Shown: one piece after another, positions 16,039-25,199 of the stretch | How the letters are laid out: every line of letters begins with the position of its first letter | Position numbering within the stretch: position 1 is the first letter of the stretch | NCBI GenBank assembly: GCA_030646755.1 | Contig: JAUSKU010000099.1 | Location: 1-33,574, forward strand | Length of the DNA: 33,574 nt | Direction: 5' to 3' | DNA from: Deltaproteobacteria bacterium | Lineage (GTDB): Bacteria > Desulfobacterota > JAENJC01 | Notes under the pieces: generated by a model | Told to the model about the DNA's origin: nothing | Seen by the model: only the letters and a program-made list of their open reading frames with translations | Database searches by the model: none | Position numbers and translations under genes: made by a program

Positions 16039-16111
16039 TTTAGCTGGCTATGCTAATTCCCTTGATTCCCTTTACTTTAGCGCACTTATCGTGTAAACTG
16101 TAACATTCACT

Positions 16112-18925
16112 ATGGCTGACAAGATCATAATAAAGGGTGCCAGAGAGCACAATCTAAAGAATATAGACGTGGAGATACCGAGGGACAGGCTCGTTGTTAT
16201 AACGGGCCTCTCCGGCTCCGGGAAATCCTCCCTTGCCTTCGACACCATATACGCCGAGGGACAGAGGAGGTATGTGGAGTCTCTCTCCGCATACGCCAGA
16301 CAGTTCCTTGAGCAGATGGAGAAACCTGACGTTGACTCCATAGAGGGGCTATCCCCTGCCATCTCCATAGAGCAGAAGACCACATCAAAGAACCCCAGAT
16401 CAACCGTCGGGACTGTTACCGAGATTTATGACTACCTTAGGCTCCTATTTGCAAGGGTTGGGAAGCCTTTCTGCTACCAGTGCGGGAAGGAGATATCTTC
16501 CCAGACCATATCCCAGATGGTAGACCAGCTCCTTGCACTCCCTGAGGGGAGCAGGGTAAACCTGTATGCCCCAGTGGTTCGGGGAAGGAAGGGTGAGTAC
16601 AGGAAGGAGCTTCACCAGTTCAGGAAGGACGGATTCCTCAGGGTCAGGATAGACGGCAAAGTAATTGACCTCTCCGAGGAGATAACCCTCGACAAGAACA
16701 AGAAGCACGACATAGATGTCATGGTTGACAGGGTTGTGATAAAAGATGGTGTATCAGGGAGGCTTGCAGAGGCCTTCGAGACCGCACTGCGGCTTGCCGA
16801 CGGTATCGCCAGGGCAGAGGTGATGGGAGACAAAGAAATCCTTTTCAGCGATAAATTCGCGTGCATAGAATGCGGCATAAGCTACCCTGAGATAACCCCC
16901 CGCCTCTTCTCGTTCAATAACCCCCATGGAGCATGTCCTGAATGCGGCGGTATTGGCACCAGGATGGAGATGGACCCGGACCTGGTGGTACTGAACAAGG
17001 AGCTATCCATAAGGGAGGGGGCCATTATACCGTGGGCGAAGAGGCAATCCACCTACTATTACCAGATGCTGGAGTCCCTTGCTTCCCACTACGGGATAGA
17101 CATATACAAGCCTTTCATGCAGCTCCCGAAGAAGCACCAGGATATAATCCTGTACGGCTCCGGGGAAGAGGAGATAAAGTTTTACGTGGAGGAGGAAGGA
17201 AGGCGTTACTTCTATAAGAAGCCTTTCGAGGGCGTGATCCCCGAACTTCAGAGGAGGTTCAGGGAGACGGAATCCGATTATGTCAGGGAAGACATGGAGA
17301 GGTTCATGGGGACCACCCCATGCCCGGAGTGCCATGGAAAGAGGCTTAAAAAGGAGTCCCTCTTCATAAAGGTTGCAGATAAAGATATCTCCCAGATTGT
17401 GGCCTTATCCGTATCTGACGCCCTTGGTTTCTTCAACTCCCTTAAGCTGAGCGAAAGGGACAGTGTGGTGGCTGAGAGGATCATAAAGGAGATAAGGGAG
17501 AGGCTCGGGTTCCTTATCCATGTGGGCCTCGACTACCTGACCCTGGACAGGGCCGCAGGGACCCTCTCGGGCGGAGAGGGGCAGAGGATAAGGCTTGCGA
17601 CCCAGATAGGGTCGTCCCTTGTAGGCGTCCTTTACATCCTTGACGAGCCTTCCATAGGTCTTCACCAGAGGGACAACAAGAGGCTCCTCGATTCCCTGAT
17701 GAGGCTCCGGGACATAGGGAACACGGTCCTTGTGGTGGAGCACGACGAGGAAACGATCCTTGAGGCAGACCATGTGATAGACATGGGACCCGGCGCAGGC
17801 GTGAACGGCGGGAGGATTGTGGCCCAGGGGACACCTGTGGAGATAATGAATAATGATGACTCCCTTACCGGAAGGTTCCTCTCAAGGAAAGAGAGGATCC
17901 ATCTCCCTGAGAAGAGGAGGGCCCCTAAGAAAAAGTCGATAAGGATCATAGGCGCCAGGAGCAATAACCTCAAGTCTGTTGATGTATCCATACCTATAGG
18001 GCTTTTCACATGCATCACAGGGGTCTCAGGCTCCGGGAAGAGCACCCTTGTGGTGGACACCCTTTACAGGGCCCTGTCCCAGAGGTTTTACGGGAGCAGG
18101 GAGAGGGCCGGCGAATACGAAAGGATCGATGGGCTGGAATATATAGACAAGGTGATAGACATAGACCAGGCGCCCATAGGCAGGACCCCAAGGTCCAACC
18201 CTGCGACCTATTCAGGCCTCTTCACCCATATAAGGGACCTGTTTGCCGCCCTCCCCGAGTCCAAGGTGAGGGGATACAAGGCAGGGAGATACTCCTTCAA
18301 CGTCAAGGGCGGGAGGTGCGAGGCTTGCGCAGGGGACGGGATCGTAAAGATCGAGATGCACTTCCTCCCTGACATATACGTGACATGCGAGGTATGCAGA
18401 GGTAAGAGGTACAACAGGGAGACGCTGGAGGTTAGATACAAGGGTAAGAACATAGCTGATATCCTTGACCTGACGGTGGACCAGGCCCTCCCCATGCTTG
18501 AAAACATCCCTCCTATAAAGACAAAGCTCAGGACCCTGCAGGAGGTCGGGCTTGGATATATAAGGCTCGGCCAGTCTGCTACTACGTTATCCGGCGGAGA
18601 GGCCCAGCGGATAAAGCTTGCAAAGGAGCTTTCAAAGAGGGGGACGGGAAGGACCCTTTACATACTGGATGAGCCTACCACAGGCCTCCACTTCGCGGAC
18701 ATAAAAAAGCTGCTGGAGGTCCTGCATGCCCTTTGCGATGCAGGGAACACCATCCTCGTCATAGAACACAACCTTGATGTCATAAAGACATCTGACCACA
18801 TAATTGACCTTGGGCCTGAGGGAGGTGCCGGGGGCGGCATGATTATTGCGTCAGGAACACCTGAGAAGGTAGCTAAGACAAAAGGGTCTTATACGGGAGA
18901 GTATTTAAATAAAGTCCTGTATTAA
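16112..18925 (+). CDS. uvrA: Excinuclease ABC subunit A
   Basis: UvrA is the damage sensor of nucleotide excision repair. It dimerises and loads UvrB onto lesions. The 937-residue length is typical. Two ABC modules are seen: the first Walker [15 protein letters not shown] (about 31) with [12 protein letters not shown] (about 487), and the second [14 protein letters not shown] (about 636) with [15 protein letters not shown]. Zinc-binding pairs include CYQCGK, CIECG/CPECGG and [15 protein letters not shown]. The start [20 protein letters not shown] is canonical, though no ribosome binding site is evident before the ATG. It follows tatC after 73 bases; uvrB and uvrC are not in the window. Confidence 0.97.
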   Translation: MADKIIIKGAREHNLKNIDVEIPRDRLVVITGLSGSGKSSLAFDTIYAEGQRRYVESLSAYARQFLEQMEKPDVDSIEGLSPAISIEQKTTSKNPRSTVGTVTEIYDYLRLLFARVGKPFCYQCGKEISSQTISQMVDQLLALPEGSRVNLYAPVVRGRKGEYRKELHQFRKDGFLRVRIDGKVIDLSEEITLDKNKKHDIDVMVDRVVIKDGVSGRLAEAFETALRLADGIARAEVMGDKEILFSDKFACIECGISYPEITPRLFSFNNPHGACPECGGIGTRMEMDPDLVVLNKELSIREGAIIPWAKRQSTYYYQMLESLASHYGIDIYKPFMQLPKKHQDIILYGSGEEEIKFYVEEEGRRYFYKKPFEGVIPELQRRFRETESDYVREDMERFMGTTPCPECHGKRLKKESLFIKVADKDISQIVALSVSDALGFFNSLKLSERDSVVAERIIKEIRERLGFLIHVGLDYLTLDRAAGTLSGGEGQRIRLATQIGSSLVGVLYILDEPSIGLHQRDNKRLLDSLMRLRDIGNTVLVVEHDEETILEADHVIDMGPGAGVNGGRIVAQGTPVEIMNNDDSLTGRFLSRKERIHLPEKRRAPKKKSIRIIGARSNNLKSVDVSIPIGLFTCITGVSGSGKSTLVVDTLYRALSQRFYGSRERAGEYERIDGLEYIDKVIDIDQAPIGRTPRSNPATYSGLFTHIRDLFAALPESKVRGYKAGRYSFNVKGGRCEACAGDGIVKIEMHFLPDIYVTCEVCRGKRYNRETLEVRYKGKNIADILDLTVDQALPMLENIPPIKTKLRTLQEVGLGYIRLGQSATTLSGGEAQRIKLAKELSKRGTGRTLYILDEPTTGLHFADIKKLLEVLHALCDAGNTILVIEHNLDVIKTSDHIIDLGPEGGAGGGMIIASGTPEKVAKTKGSYTGEYLNKVLY

Positions 18926-18938
18926 TAGATAAAAAGGG

Positions 18939-18967
18939 TTGCTTTTGACTAAGAGATGGAATATAGT
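18939..18967 (+). promoter_or_regulatory. Possible promoter of the transglycosylase gene
   Basis: TTGCTT (18939-18944) and TATAGT (18962-18967, 5/6) are spaced by 17 bases, and a start near 18974 would leave AGGAGGAGG in the leader. The -35 is weak (3/6), so this is tentative. Confidence 0.35.
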
Positions 18968-18999
18968 TCCCTTTGGCAGAAACAGGAGGAGGTAAAACC

Positions 19000-20337
19000 A
19001 TGAAGAAAGCGGTTGCAATAATAGTTATCTCCATTATCACAGCGGTCATTCCCAATCTTATTTATGCCGACCAGCAACAGGTTGCCGATGCAGCAGATAC
19101 AACACAGATAGCCGATGATTCGCAGGTAATTGTTATAGTCAATCCGACACCTGAGCAAGTTTTGTCCGCTGATAGACAAATTTTGGCACCTGATGACTCG
19201 AATGAACCTGCAAATGTGGAGGCCCTGTCTTTAAGCACCGAAGATACGGAGGATCTGGCATACAGCATTATTGATGACAAAGAAATGACCTTTGATATCC
19301 CTGTTCCCCTGAACGAAAGGGTAGAGGCCTACATCCATTACTTTACCAATCGCATAAGGGAGAGATTCTCCACATGGCTTACCCGCTCCGAGATGTATCT
19401 CCCGATGATGAAAAAAACCTTTAAAGAAAAGGGGCTCCCGGAAGACCTTACCTATCTCGCGCTGATCGAAAGCGGGTTCAGCACAAAGGCCGTCTCCAGG
19501 GCCAAGGCTACCGGCCAGTGGCAGTTCATGTATGGCACTGGCAAGAGATACGGCCTCAGGATAGACAGGTGGATAGATGAGAGGCGGGACCCTGAAAAGG
19601 CTACGGCTGCTGCTGCTGATTACCTGACCGACCTTTACGGCATGTTTAACGACTGGCACCTGGCCGCTGCCGGATATAATGCAGGGGAAGGAAAGATAGG
19701 CAGGGCGATAAAGAAGTACGATACCAACGATTTCTGGCAACTTTCCCAGCCTAAATATAAATACCTGAAAAGTGAGACCAAGAACTATGTCCCCCAGTTG
19801 ATAGCAGCCACCCTGATCGCCAAGGAACCTGCCAAATACGGTTTTGGCGATATAGAATCTCCTCCATCTCTGGTTTATGAAACGGTCACCGTAAACGGGA
19901 TGAAGGACCTGAGAGAGATAGCCCTCGTAGCTGAATGCAGTGTGGAAGACCTTAAACTCCTTAACCCGGAGCTAAAGACCAGCTTTACCCCGCCAAACTA
20001 TCCTGACTACCAGCTAAATGTCCCTGTTGGGGCGAAGGCCGTTATTGAAGGCAGGATGGTCTACCTTAACACCATCCAGGAGAAGGTCGCCCTCAAGGAG
20101 GTCGGGCCTGAAAAACGGTATACGTATACAAAGAAACAAAGAAGGGGGACATCTGGAAGGAAGGCCATAAGCTACTACGTTGTGAAGAAGGGCGATACCA
20201 TTTACGAGATCGCTGACAGATATAATGTCCCAAGCAGCCATCTGGTCAAGTGGAATAACCTTCGTGGAAAGCAACTGAAGGCCGGAAAGAAGCTGAAGAT
20301 TTACGTTGAGAGGAAAACTAATAAAAAATATTCATAA
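19000..20337 (+). CDS. Lytic murein transglycosylase with LysM domain (MltD-like)
   Basis: This 445-residue exported protein has a signal peptide (residues 1-24, MKKAVAIIVISIITAV...YAD). An acidic linker follows, then an SLT transglycosylase domain with LALIESGFSTKAVSRAKATG (catalytic Glu), WQFMYGTGKRYGL and AAAGYNAGEGKI. A basic segment leads to one C-terminal LysM domain (YYVVKKGDTIYEIADRYN...LKAGKKLKIYV). These enzymes cleave the MurNAc-GlcNAc bond of peptidoglycan with anhydro-ring formation, and LysM binds glycan. ATG 19000 is chosen because AGGAGGAGG precedes it; an upstream in-frame start at 18973 has no role in the signal peptide. No lipobox is seen, so it is probably periplasmic. Confidence 0.92.
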   Translation: MKKAVAIIVISIITAVIPNLIYADQQQVADAADTTQIADDSQVIVIVNPTPEQVLSADRQILAPDDSNEPANVEALSLSTEDTEDLAYSIIDDKEMTFDIPVPLNERVEAYIHYFTNRIRERFSTWLTRSEMYLPMMKKTFKEKGLPEDLTYLALIESGFSTKAVSRAKATGQWQFMYGTGKRYGLRIDRWIDERRDPEKATAAAADYLTDLYGMFNDWHLAAAGYNAGEGKIGRAIKKYDTNDFWQLSQPKYKYLKSETKNYVPQLIAATLIAKEPAKYGFGDIESPPSLVYETVTVNGMKDLREIALVAECSVEDLKLLNPELKTSFTPPNYPDYQLNVPVGAKAVIEGRMVYLNTIQEKVALKEVGPEKRYTYTKKQRRGTSGRKAISYYVVKKGDTIYEIADRYNVPSSHLVKWNNLRGKQLKAGKKLKIYVERKTNKKYS

Positions 20338-20373
20338 AGCGCCATATTTTTAGGATTAAGAAACAAGCTACTG

Positions 20374-20404
20374 ACTGCCAACCACCCGGTTGGCAGTTTT
20401 AGTT
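20374..20404 (+). terminator. Rho-independent terminator after the transglycosylase gene
   Basis: A perfect 10-bp stem, actgccaacc (20374-20383) with ggttggcagt (20388-20397), has a 4-base loop and is followed by TTTTAGTTTT. It sits between the transglycosylase gene and moeA and would terminate transcription rightward; moeA therefore has its own start or relies on readthrough. Confidence 0.85.
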
Positions 20405-20420
20405 TTAAAGCGAGGTAATC

Positions 20421-21659
20421 ATGATATCGGTAGAAGAAGCGCTTTCCATTATCCTCTCGCAAGTCAAGGTGATGGGGACTGAAAGGGTAGATATAACCTC
20501 CTCCCTCGGAAGGGTGATTGCGGAGGATATTTATGTCAGGCGGGATAACCCTCCCTGGGACAACTCCGCCATGGACGGCTACGCAGTAAGATTTGAAGAT
20601 ATAAAAGGGGCAACAAAAGAGAATCCCGCGGTTTTAAGGGTCATAGAAGACCTTCCTGCCGGATACGTTGCAAAAAAGACGGTTGGCAAAGGCGAGGTCG
20701 TAAGGATAATGACCGGCGCCCCGGTCCCGAAAGGCGCCGATACCGTTGTGATGGTGGAGGACACTGAAAAGGAAGGGGAGAGGGCCAGGATATTCCGCGA
20801 GACACCCTTGGGCGAAAACATAAGGAAGGCCGGAGAGGACATAAAGGCCGGGGAGCTCGTCGTTCCAAAAGGCACTATGATAAGACCGGCGGAGGTAGGC
20901 ATTATAGCCACATGCGGCAGGGCCTTTGTCTCGGTCTATCAGAGGCCGAGGGTCGCAGTTATATCAACAGGGGATGAACTGGTGGATGTGGACGAAGAGC
21001 TTTCCGAAGGAAAGATATTGAGCTCCAACAGCTATACCCTGTCATCCATGGCAGCAGAGTGCGGCGCAGATGCCTTCCAGCTCGGAATCGCAAAGGATAC
21101 AAGAGAAGCCCTGAAAGAAAAGCTCCAGCAGGCCCTTCATGCCGACGTTATCATAACATCGGGAGGGGTATCTGAAGGGGACTTCGATTTCGTAAAAGAC
21201 GTCCTCAAGGAGCTGGGCTCTGAGATGAAGTTCTGGAAGGTGGCCATGAAACCTGGCAAGCCCCTCGCCTTCGGCACCATAGGAGGGAAGCCAGCCTTCG
21301 GCCTTCCAGGGAACCCTGTATCATGCATGGTATGCTTCGAACAGTTTGCAAGACCGTCTCTTCTCAAGATGATGGGTCACGGGAGAATTTACAGGCCTGT
21401 GGTTCAGGCTGTTTTAAAGGAAGAGATAAAGAAGAAGCCCGGGAGGAAGCACTTCATCCGTTCCTTTGCGAGACTTGAAGAGGGCCGCTATACAGTAACG
21501 ACCACGGGAGACCAGGGTTCAGGGATACTGAAGTCAATGGTTGCAGCCAACGGCCTACTGATATTTCCTGAAGAGCTGTCTACGCTCAAGGCAGGGGACG
21601 TGGTGAAGGTCCAGCTTATAGACAGGAGCTTTGATTTTGCCGAAGGGCCGGGGTATTGA
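20421..21659 (+). CDS. moeA: Molybdopterin molybdenumtransferase MoeA
   Basis: MoeA inserts molybdate (or tungstate) into adenylylated molybdopterin, the last step of molybdenum cofactor synthesis. The 412 residues show the standard domains: PPWDNSAMDGYAVRFEDIKG (around residue 43), MTGAPVPKGADTVVMVEDTE, VAVISTGDELV, SSNSYTLSSMAAECGA, ITSGGVSEGDFDFVKDVL and KPGKPLAFG...FGLPGNPVSCMVCFEQF. Domain IV at the C-terminus is complete. With selC and the Tat genes nearby, this fits an organism with exported or selenium-containing molybdoenzymes such as formate dehydrogenase; that link is inference. The next base after its stop belongs to a decayed methyltransferase tail, marking the island edge. Confidence 0.96.
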   Translation: MISVEEALSIILSQVKVMGTERVDITSSLGRVIAEDIYVRRDNPPWDNSAMDGYAVRFEDIKGATKENPAVLRVIEDLPAGYVAKKTVGKGEVVRIMTGAPVPKGADTVVMVEDTEKEGERARIFRETPLGENIRKAGEDIKAGELVVPKGTMIRPAEVGIIATCGRAFVSVYQRPRVAVISTGDELVDVDEELSEGKILSSNSYTLSSMAAECGADAFQLGIAKDTREALKEKLQQALHADVIITSGGVSEGDFDFVKDVLKELGSEMKFWKVAMKPGKPLAFGTIGGKPAFGLPGNPVSCMVCFEQFARPSLLKMMGHGRIYRPVVQAVLKEEIKKKPGRKHFIRSFARLEEGRYTVTTTGDQGSGILKSMVAANGLLIFPEELSTLKAGDVVKVQLIDRSFDFAEGPGY

Positions 21660-21735
21660 CCACAACCGCAATCTCTCCTCCATCAGGCCTTAAAGAGCAT
21701 AGACCAGCCGGTCTATCTGCTTTTCCAATGCAGAA
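21660..21735 (-). pseudogene. Decayed methyltransferase C-terminal tail (copy C)
   Basis: On the minus strand the conceptual translation reads LEKQIDRLVYAL, a stop, then a shifted EEIAVV-like end. It matches LEKQIDEMVYELYGLTPEEI at the end of the methyltransferase encoded at 25196-28957. The alignment at DNA level is clear but gapped, and several changes differ from that gene. This looks like the remnant of a related but distinct methyltransferase. It abuts the moeA stop. Confidence 0.7.
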
Positions 21736-21759
21736 TATCGGCGTTATCCTGTTAGCTCA

Positions 21760-23229
21760 TTATCTTTGACCTGCTTGCTCGCCTGGAATTACCTCCCAAT
21801 GCCCGCCTTTATCTGGGCCGATGCGCTTCAATGCTTTCTTTTTCTTCAGCTTTGATAAATTGTTTTCTATAGAAGTAGTGCTTATTTTAAGCGATTTTGA
21901 AAGCTCCGGGATCGTAACAAATTTGTTTTGTATTATGATTTCCAAAATCTTCATTTCATTTTCACCCAACTTTTCACCCAACTTTTCACCCAACTTTTCA
22001 CCTAACTTTTCACCCAACTTTTCACCTAACTTTTCACCCAACTTTTCACCTAACTTTTCACCCAACTTTTTCTCGGTAGTTTTCAGGGTAAAATCTTCCG
22101 CCCCACTCTCTCCTACTCCTTCAACCGGCCTTTTAAATATAATCGTATAAAAGCCGGTCTGCCTGATGCCTGGTGCAATGAGTCCAGCCAGTGCCATAGC
22201 TTCTTTCATCCTCCTGATCCCTGTTCCTGCACGTTCCACCTTGTCCATCCTGAAAAACATATCTGCAATCCGCTCATTTCTCCTGACAGAAATCTTGCTG
22301 AAATCGCTCTTTTTTGCACCTGGGAAGATACCGGGGTTTACTATCTCGACCCTGTCGTCATAGACCTCCACCATGAGGCTTGTCCCCCTAATGCTGTAAT
22401 CCCGGTGGATTATGGCATTAGCTATTGCCTCACGCAGCGCCTCGAAGGGAATCTCATAGATGTCTTTACGGTTCACCCCTTTTATCTCGCTCCGACGGTT
22501 CAGATGCTTCATTAAAAACATCACGGCTGAATTGAACTGTGTAAGAAGGTCATCCTGAACGTCCTGTCTGTCGTAGATATGGACACGGTCTTTGCCCTTG
22601 AAAGCAATGAGGGTCATCTGCGACTGTAGAATGAACTTTCGCGGCTCTTTGGCAAAGAACAACACCCCTGCGTTGCTGATCTTGTCATCGTGGGCCAGAC
22701 TCAGGCTTGTCAAGAGGTCTCGCGGCGCGATCCTCTTTATTCCAACATTTGCCTCTTTAAGGAAGTCCTGGATTTTATCTTTTGATATGTCGTCCCATGA
22801 AACATCCTTATTGACCTTCTCTTCAAAGGGAGTTGTTTCATGCTCCTGGAACATGGTCCTCAGCTCATGGTTGCTCATCTTCTGCGTCGTGCCGTCAAGT
22901 CTTCTGAAATAGCCCGAGCCGCAAGCATAGGGTTTCTCATCACCTTGCGGCACTTCTATAGCGATTATGTTTTGTATCTGTTTCAGCTTTACCTGTACAG
23001 GCGGGGTACAGTTTTTTGCAATTGAGTTGATGCGGGCCTTGAGGTCATTGGTTAGTTCCTCTCCGGCAATGGTGCGGTTATCTCTGACGCCAAGAAGAAT
23101 AACCCCGCCCTTTGTATTGGCAAAGGCAACCATATCCTCATCTATGCGGGCGGTAAAACGCTCCTTGAACTCAACGGTAAGGCCTTCACCCTCCCGGACC
23201 AGAAGATTAAGCTTTTCTTTTTCTGTCAT
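21760..23229 (-). CDS. AlbA_2 (Schlafen-like) / GHKL-type ATPase-fold protein with GEKL repeats
   Basis: This 489-residue protein has four parts. Residues 10-125 are an AlbA_2 (Schlafen AAA_4-type) domain: EGLTVEFKERF, AFANTKGGVILLGVRD, YACGSGYFRRLDG. The middle region includes HATPase_c_4-like EALREAIANAIIHRDYS (N-box), then VEIVNPGIFPG and GTGIRRMKEAM. Residues 380-420 hold nine tandem LGE(K/N) units. The last 70 residues are a winged helix (MKILEIIIQNKFVTIPELS...SIENNLSKLKKK). Such proteins are often called ATP-dependent helicases or transcriptional regulators and cluster with defence genes. The ribosome binding site AGAGGAAG precedes the ATG. It is last in the leftward island. Confidence 0.85.
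   Translation of the reverse strand: MTEKEKLNLLVREGEGLTVEFKERFTARIDEDMVAFANTKGGVILLGVRDNRTIAGEELTNDLKARINSIAKNCTPPVQVKLKQIQNIIAIEVPQGDEKPYACGSGYFRRLDGTTQKMSNHELRTMFQEHETTPFEEKVNKDVSWDDISKDKIQDFLKEANVGIKRIAPRDLLTSLSLAHDDKISNAGVLFFAKEPRKFILQSQMTLIAFKGKDRVHIYDRQDVQDDLLTQFNSAVMFLMKHLNRRSEIKGVNRKDIYEIPFEALREAIANAIIHRDYSIRGTSLMVEVYDDRVEIVNPGIFPGAKKSDFSKISVRRNERIADMFFRMDKVERAGTGIRRMKEAMALAGLIAPGIRQTGFYTIIFKRPVEGVGESGAEDFTLKTTEKKLGEKLGEKLGEKLGEKLGEKLGEKLGEKLGEKLGENEMKILEIIIQNKFVTIPELSKSLKISTTSIENNLSKLKKKKALKRIGPDKGGHWEVIPGEQAGQR
21959..22066 (-). repeat. Nine-copy 12-bp tandem repeat inside the AlbA_2 gene
   Basis: Nine 12-base units, ttttcacccaac or ttttcacctaac on the plus strand, fill exactly 108 bases and encode the LGEK repeats. 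Reading left to right the variable base is C,C,C,T,C,T,C,T,C, so part of the array repeats with a 24-base period. Copy number probably varies between strains. Confidence 0.95.
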
Positions 23230-23320
23230 CCAACACTTCCTCTTAAATCTGCAATCAGGTATTCAGACAATATGACTTCCCTTACATGCTGGTCGGACGG
23301 TCTTATGGTCGGGTCATCCC

Positions 23321-23395
23321 TTCCCCTCCACAACCGCAATCTCCTCCGGCGTAAGGCCGTAAAATTCAGGACCAGTTGTCTATCTGAATGTCCTT
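23321..23395 (-). pseudogene. Decayed methyltransferase C-terminal tail (copy B)
   Basis: The first 43 bases differ by only one base from 25203-25245, the 3' end of the intact methyltransferase gene. They still encode YGLTPEEIAVVEGKG and a stop. Beyond about 23363 it diverges and shifts frame (QIDNW...). The bases beyond the stop also resemble the intact junction (GGAGGGGAAGGGATGACC against GGAGGGGAAAAAGTGACC), so the start of a following gene was copied too. Confidence 0.85.
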
Positions 23396-23397
23396 TT

Positions 23398-24084
23398 CTA
23401 CTCGTTCATTTCTCCCAAAAAAGCAGTTATTGTGCATCTCCCATAGAAACCAATGCGTATGAGATAACGGAAGCTATTCTCTGGCTTATAAACTTGATAC
23501 CAAAAAACATCCTGATTATCACCGTGCCGTGGTATGCTGGCAAATAGCTTCTCTGCACAGTGAAAAACCAACATCCTGTTGGCATCGATTTCTGCTTTGC
23601 TTGACTCATAAGGGAAATCAGCGAAATCGGAATGAATACGGATATTACCTATCCAATGATTACCAAAATGGTGGCAATAAATCCCGAGTGTGATCAATTC
23701 AAGTGACCTCTGGAAACGGCTACCGTCTAAACCTATTTGTACAGCTTCATATATCTTCCCAGTTTGACTATCCATGACTTCGACGTCCTCGCTACTGCTG
23801 CACATTGAGTTCCATAGTGCAGGCCTGCGCACGACTGCACGCTTTAGCTTTGTCCACTGAGCTTGAGCAATCTCATTTGCCGGAAGATTTGTGCTAAGAA
23901 CATATAATAGATACTCGTCATCCCCTGATTTTTTAAGATTATGTTCTTCACAAGATGGTACCGTAATAAGATTGCGACGGAAGTCAACACCATCGGGAAT
24001 ATCTTTTCTATCCGGGAAAAGGCATAGAGGTGGAGTATGTTCTTTTGTCGTGGCAGGTTTCTGGCATGCGTAACAAGTCTGCAA
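23398..24084 (-). CDS. HNH-endonuclease-like protein
   Basis: This 228-residue protein begins with a likely zinc-dependent HNH-type fold: C4-x2-C7, the EHTPP segment (H16), then LITVPSCEEHN with C45-x2-H48 and N49. The spacing of CxxC, an EH motif and a later CxxH-N matches treble-clef HNH nucleases. The remaining 170 residues are unassigned, with a YCHHFGNHWIG stretch. TTG 24084 is the start, with AGGAG five bases upstream. It lies 59 bases after the DUF1016 gene and is followed by methyltransferase scar B, so it may be island cargo. Nuclease activity is inferred. Confidence 0.6.
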   Translation of the reverse strand: MQTCYACQKPATTKEHTPPLCLFPDRKDIPDGVDFRRNLITVPSCEEHNLKKSGDDEYLLYVLSTNLPANEIAQAQWTKLKRAVVRRPALWNSMCSSSEDVEVMDSQTGKIYEAVQIGLDGSRFQRSLELITLGIYCHHFGNHWIGNIRIHSDFADFPYESSKAEIDANRMLVFHCAEKLFASIPRHGDNQDVFWYQVYKPENSFRYLIRIGFYGRCTITAFLGEMNE

Positions 24085-24143
24085 GTCAACTCCTATGACT
24101 AATTAATTTTGAAGACATGCAATTAATTTCATTGTATTTCTAT

Positions 24144-25199
24144 CTACCCTTCCACATCCCCAAGCTCCTGCATAATCTGTCTTTCGAGTTCTTCCGGTTT
24201 TGGAAGTTTGCCAGCCAGGTCGGACGGGAGCTTACGGGTCAATGTATATTCTGCAACCCCGACAGGTTTATCAATCCCTTTAAGGGCGTATTCCACTTCC
24301 ATATGGTTCCTGTCGCCGCAGAGGATGATCCCTATTGATGGGTTTTCATCCTGCTCCCTGACAAAATCGTTGAGGATGTTCAGGTAGAAGTTCATTTTAC
24401 CTGCATGTTCCGGCTTGAATTTCCCTGTCTTCAACTCAACAGCCACGAGACACCTGAGCCTTCTGTGATAAAACAGCAGGTCAACGAAATACTGTTCATC
24501 GCCCACCTTCAGCGGATACTGACTGCCGATAAAGGCAAAGCCGTGGCCGAACTCCAGCAGGACATCTCTTATCTGATTAACCATCCGGCGCTCCAACTCG
24601 CGCTCTATCACAGGTTTTGTAATGCCGAGGAAATCCAGAGCGTAAACATCCTTCATTGCCTCATCTGCCTGTTCAGCCAGAGCCGCAGGTAATGTTGTCT
24701 CAAAGTTATGCTGTTTGACCGCCTTCTTATGTCTGCTGTATGCACCTGTCTTTATCTGATGGAGAAGGACGTTCCTGCTCCAGCCCATTTCTGCCGTCAT
24801 CCGCAGGTAGTATTCCCGCTCTGAAACACTTTTTATTTTAGAAATAATGAGTAGATTTTGGCCCCAGGGTATTTCTCCAACAAGCTGTTGGAGATTTGAG
24901 AGTTCCCGATATTCAAGATAAAGCTGCCGCATATACCACAGGTTCTGAGTCGAAAATCCCGTAGTTCCAGCGAACTCGTCGCGCAGGTCGCGCGACAATC
25001 TTTCAACAACGGATTTCCCCCACCCTTCCCGTTCCTGCCGCTCCGCTATCTCCTTGCCTATGTTCCAGTAAAGGTCTATCAGCTCTTTGTTTACCGCACG
25101 ATAAGACCTGATGCGGCTTTCATGGATTCGCTGCTTAATTGTATGCAGGAAGGCTCTGTAGTCTTTAGGAAGAAGAGAGGTTTTAGTTTTATCGGTCAC
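24144..25199 (-). CDS. DUF1016 (YhcG-type) PD-(D/E)xK nuclease, second copy
   Basis: This 351-residue protein has an N-terminal DUF1016_N domain (YWNIGKEIAERQEREGWGKS, VERLSRDLRDEF, TQNLWYMRQLY) and a C-terminal PD-(D/E)xK nuclease fold with YFVDLLFYHRRLRCLVAVELK (about residues 233-253; D, E and K aligned as catalytic). It starts with GTG overlapping the methyltransferase stop (GTGA, 25196-25199), and its ribosome binding site GGAGGGG is within the methyltransferase tail, so it is coupled to it. Such genes often accompany type I and type IIG restriction systems, where their role is poorly known. It has a diverged paralogue at 28959-30083. Confidence 0.92.
   Translation of the reverse strand: MTDKTKTSLLPKDYRAFLHTIKQRIHESRIRSYRAVNKELIDLYWNIGKEIAERQEREGWGKSVVERLSRDLRDEFAGTTGFSTQNLWYMRQLYLEYRELSNLQQLVGEIPWGQNLLIISKIKSVSEREYYLRMTAEMGWSRNVLLHQIKTGAYSRHKKAVKQHNFETTLPAALAEQADEAMKDVYALDFLGITKPVIERELERRMVNQIRDVLLEFGHGFAFIGSQYPLKVGDEQYFVDLLFYHRRLRCLVAVELKTGKFKPEHAGKMNFYLNILNDFVREQDENPSIGIILCGDRNHMEVEYALKGIDKPVGVAEYTLTRKLPSDLAGKLPKPEELERQIMQELGDVEG

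Noticed and set aside
20338..20420. Molybdenum cofactor riboswitch upstream of moeA
   Set aside because: The 83-base gap is filled by a simple terminator hairpin with a T-run, without room for the multi-stem Moco fold.
21959..22066. CRISPR-like array
   Set aside because: The units are 12 bases with no spacers and lie in frame within a coding sequence. It is a protein-coding tandem repeat.
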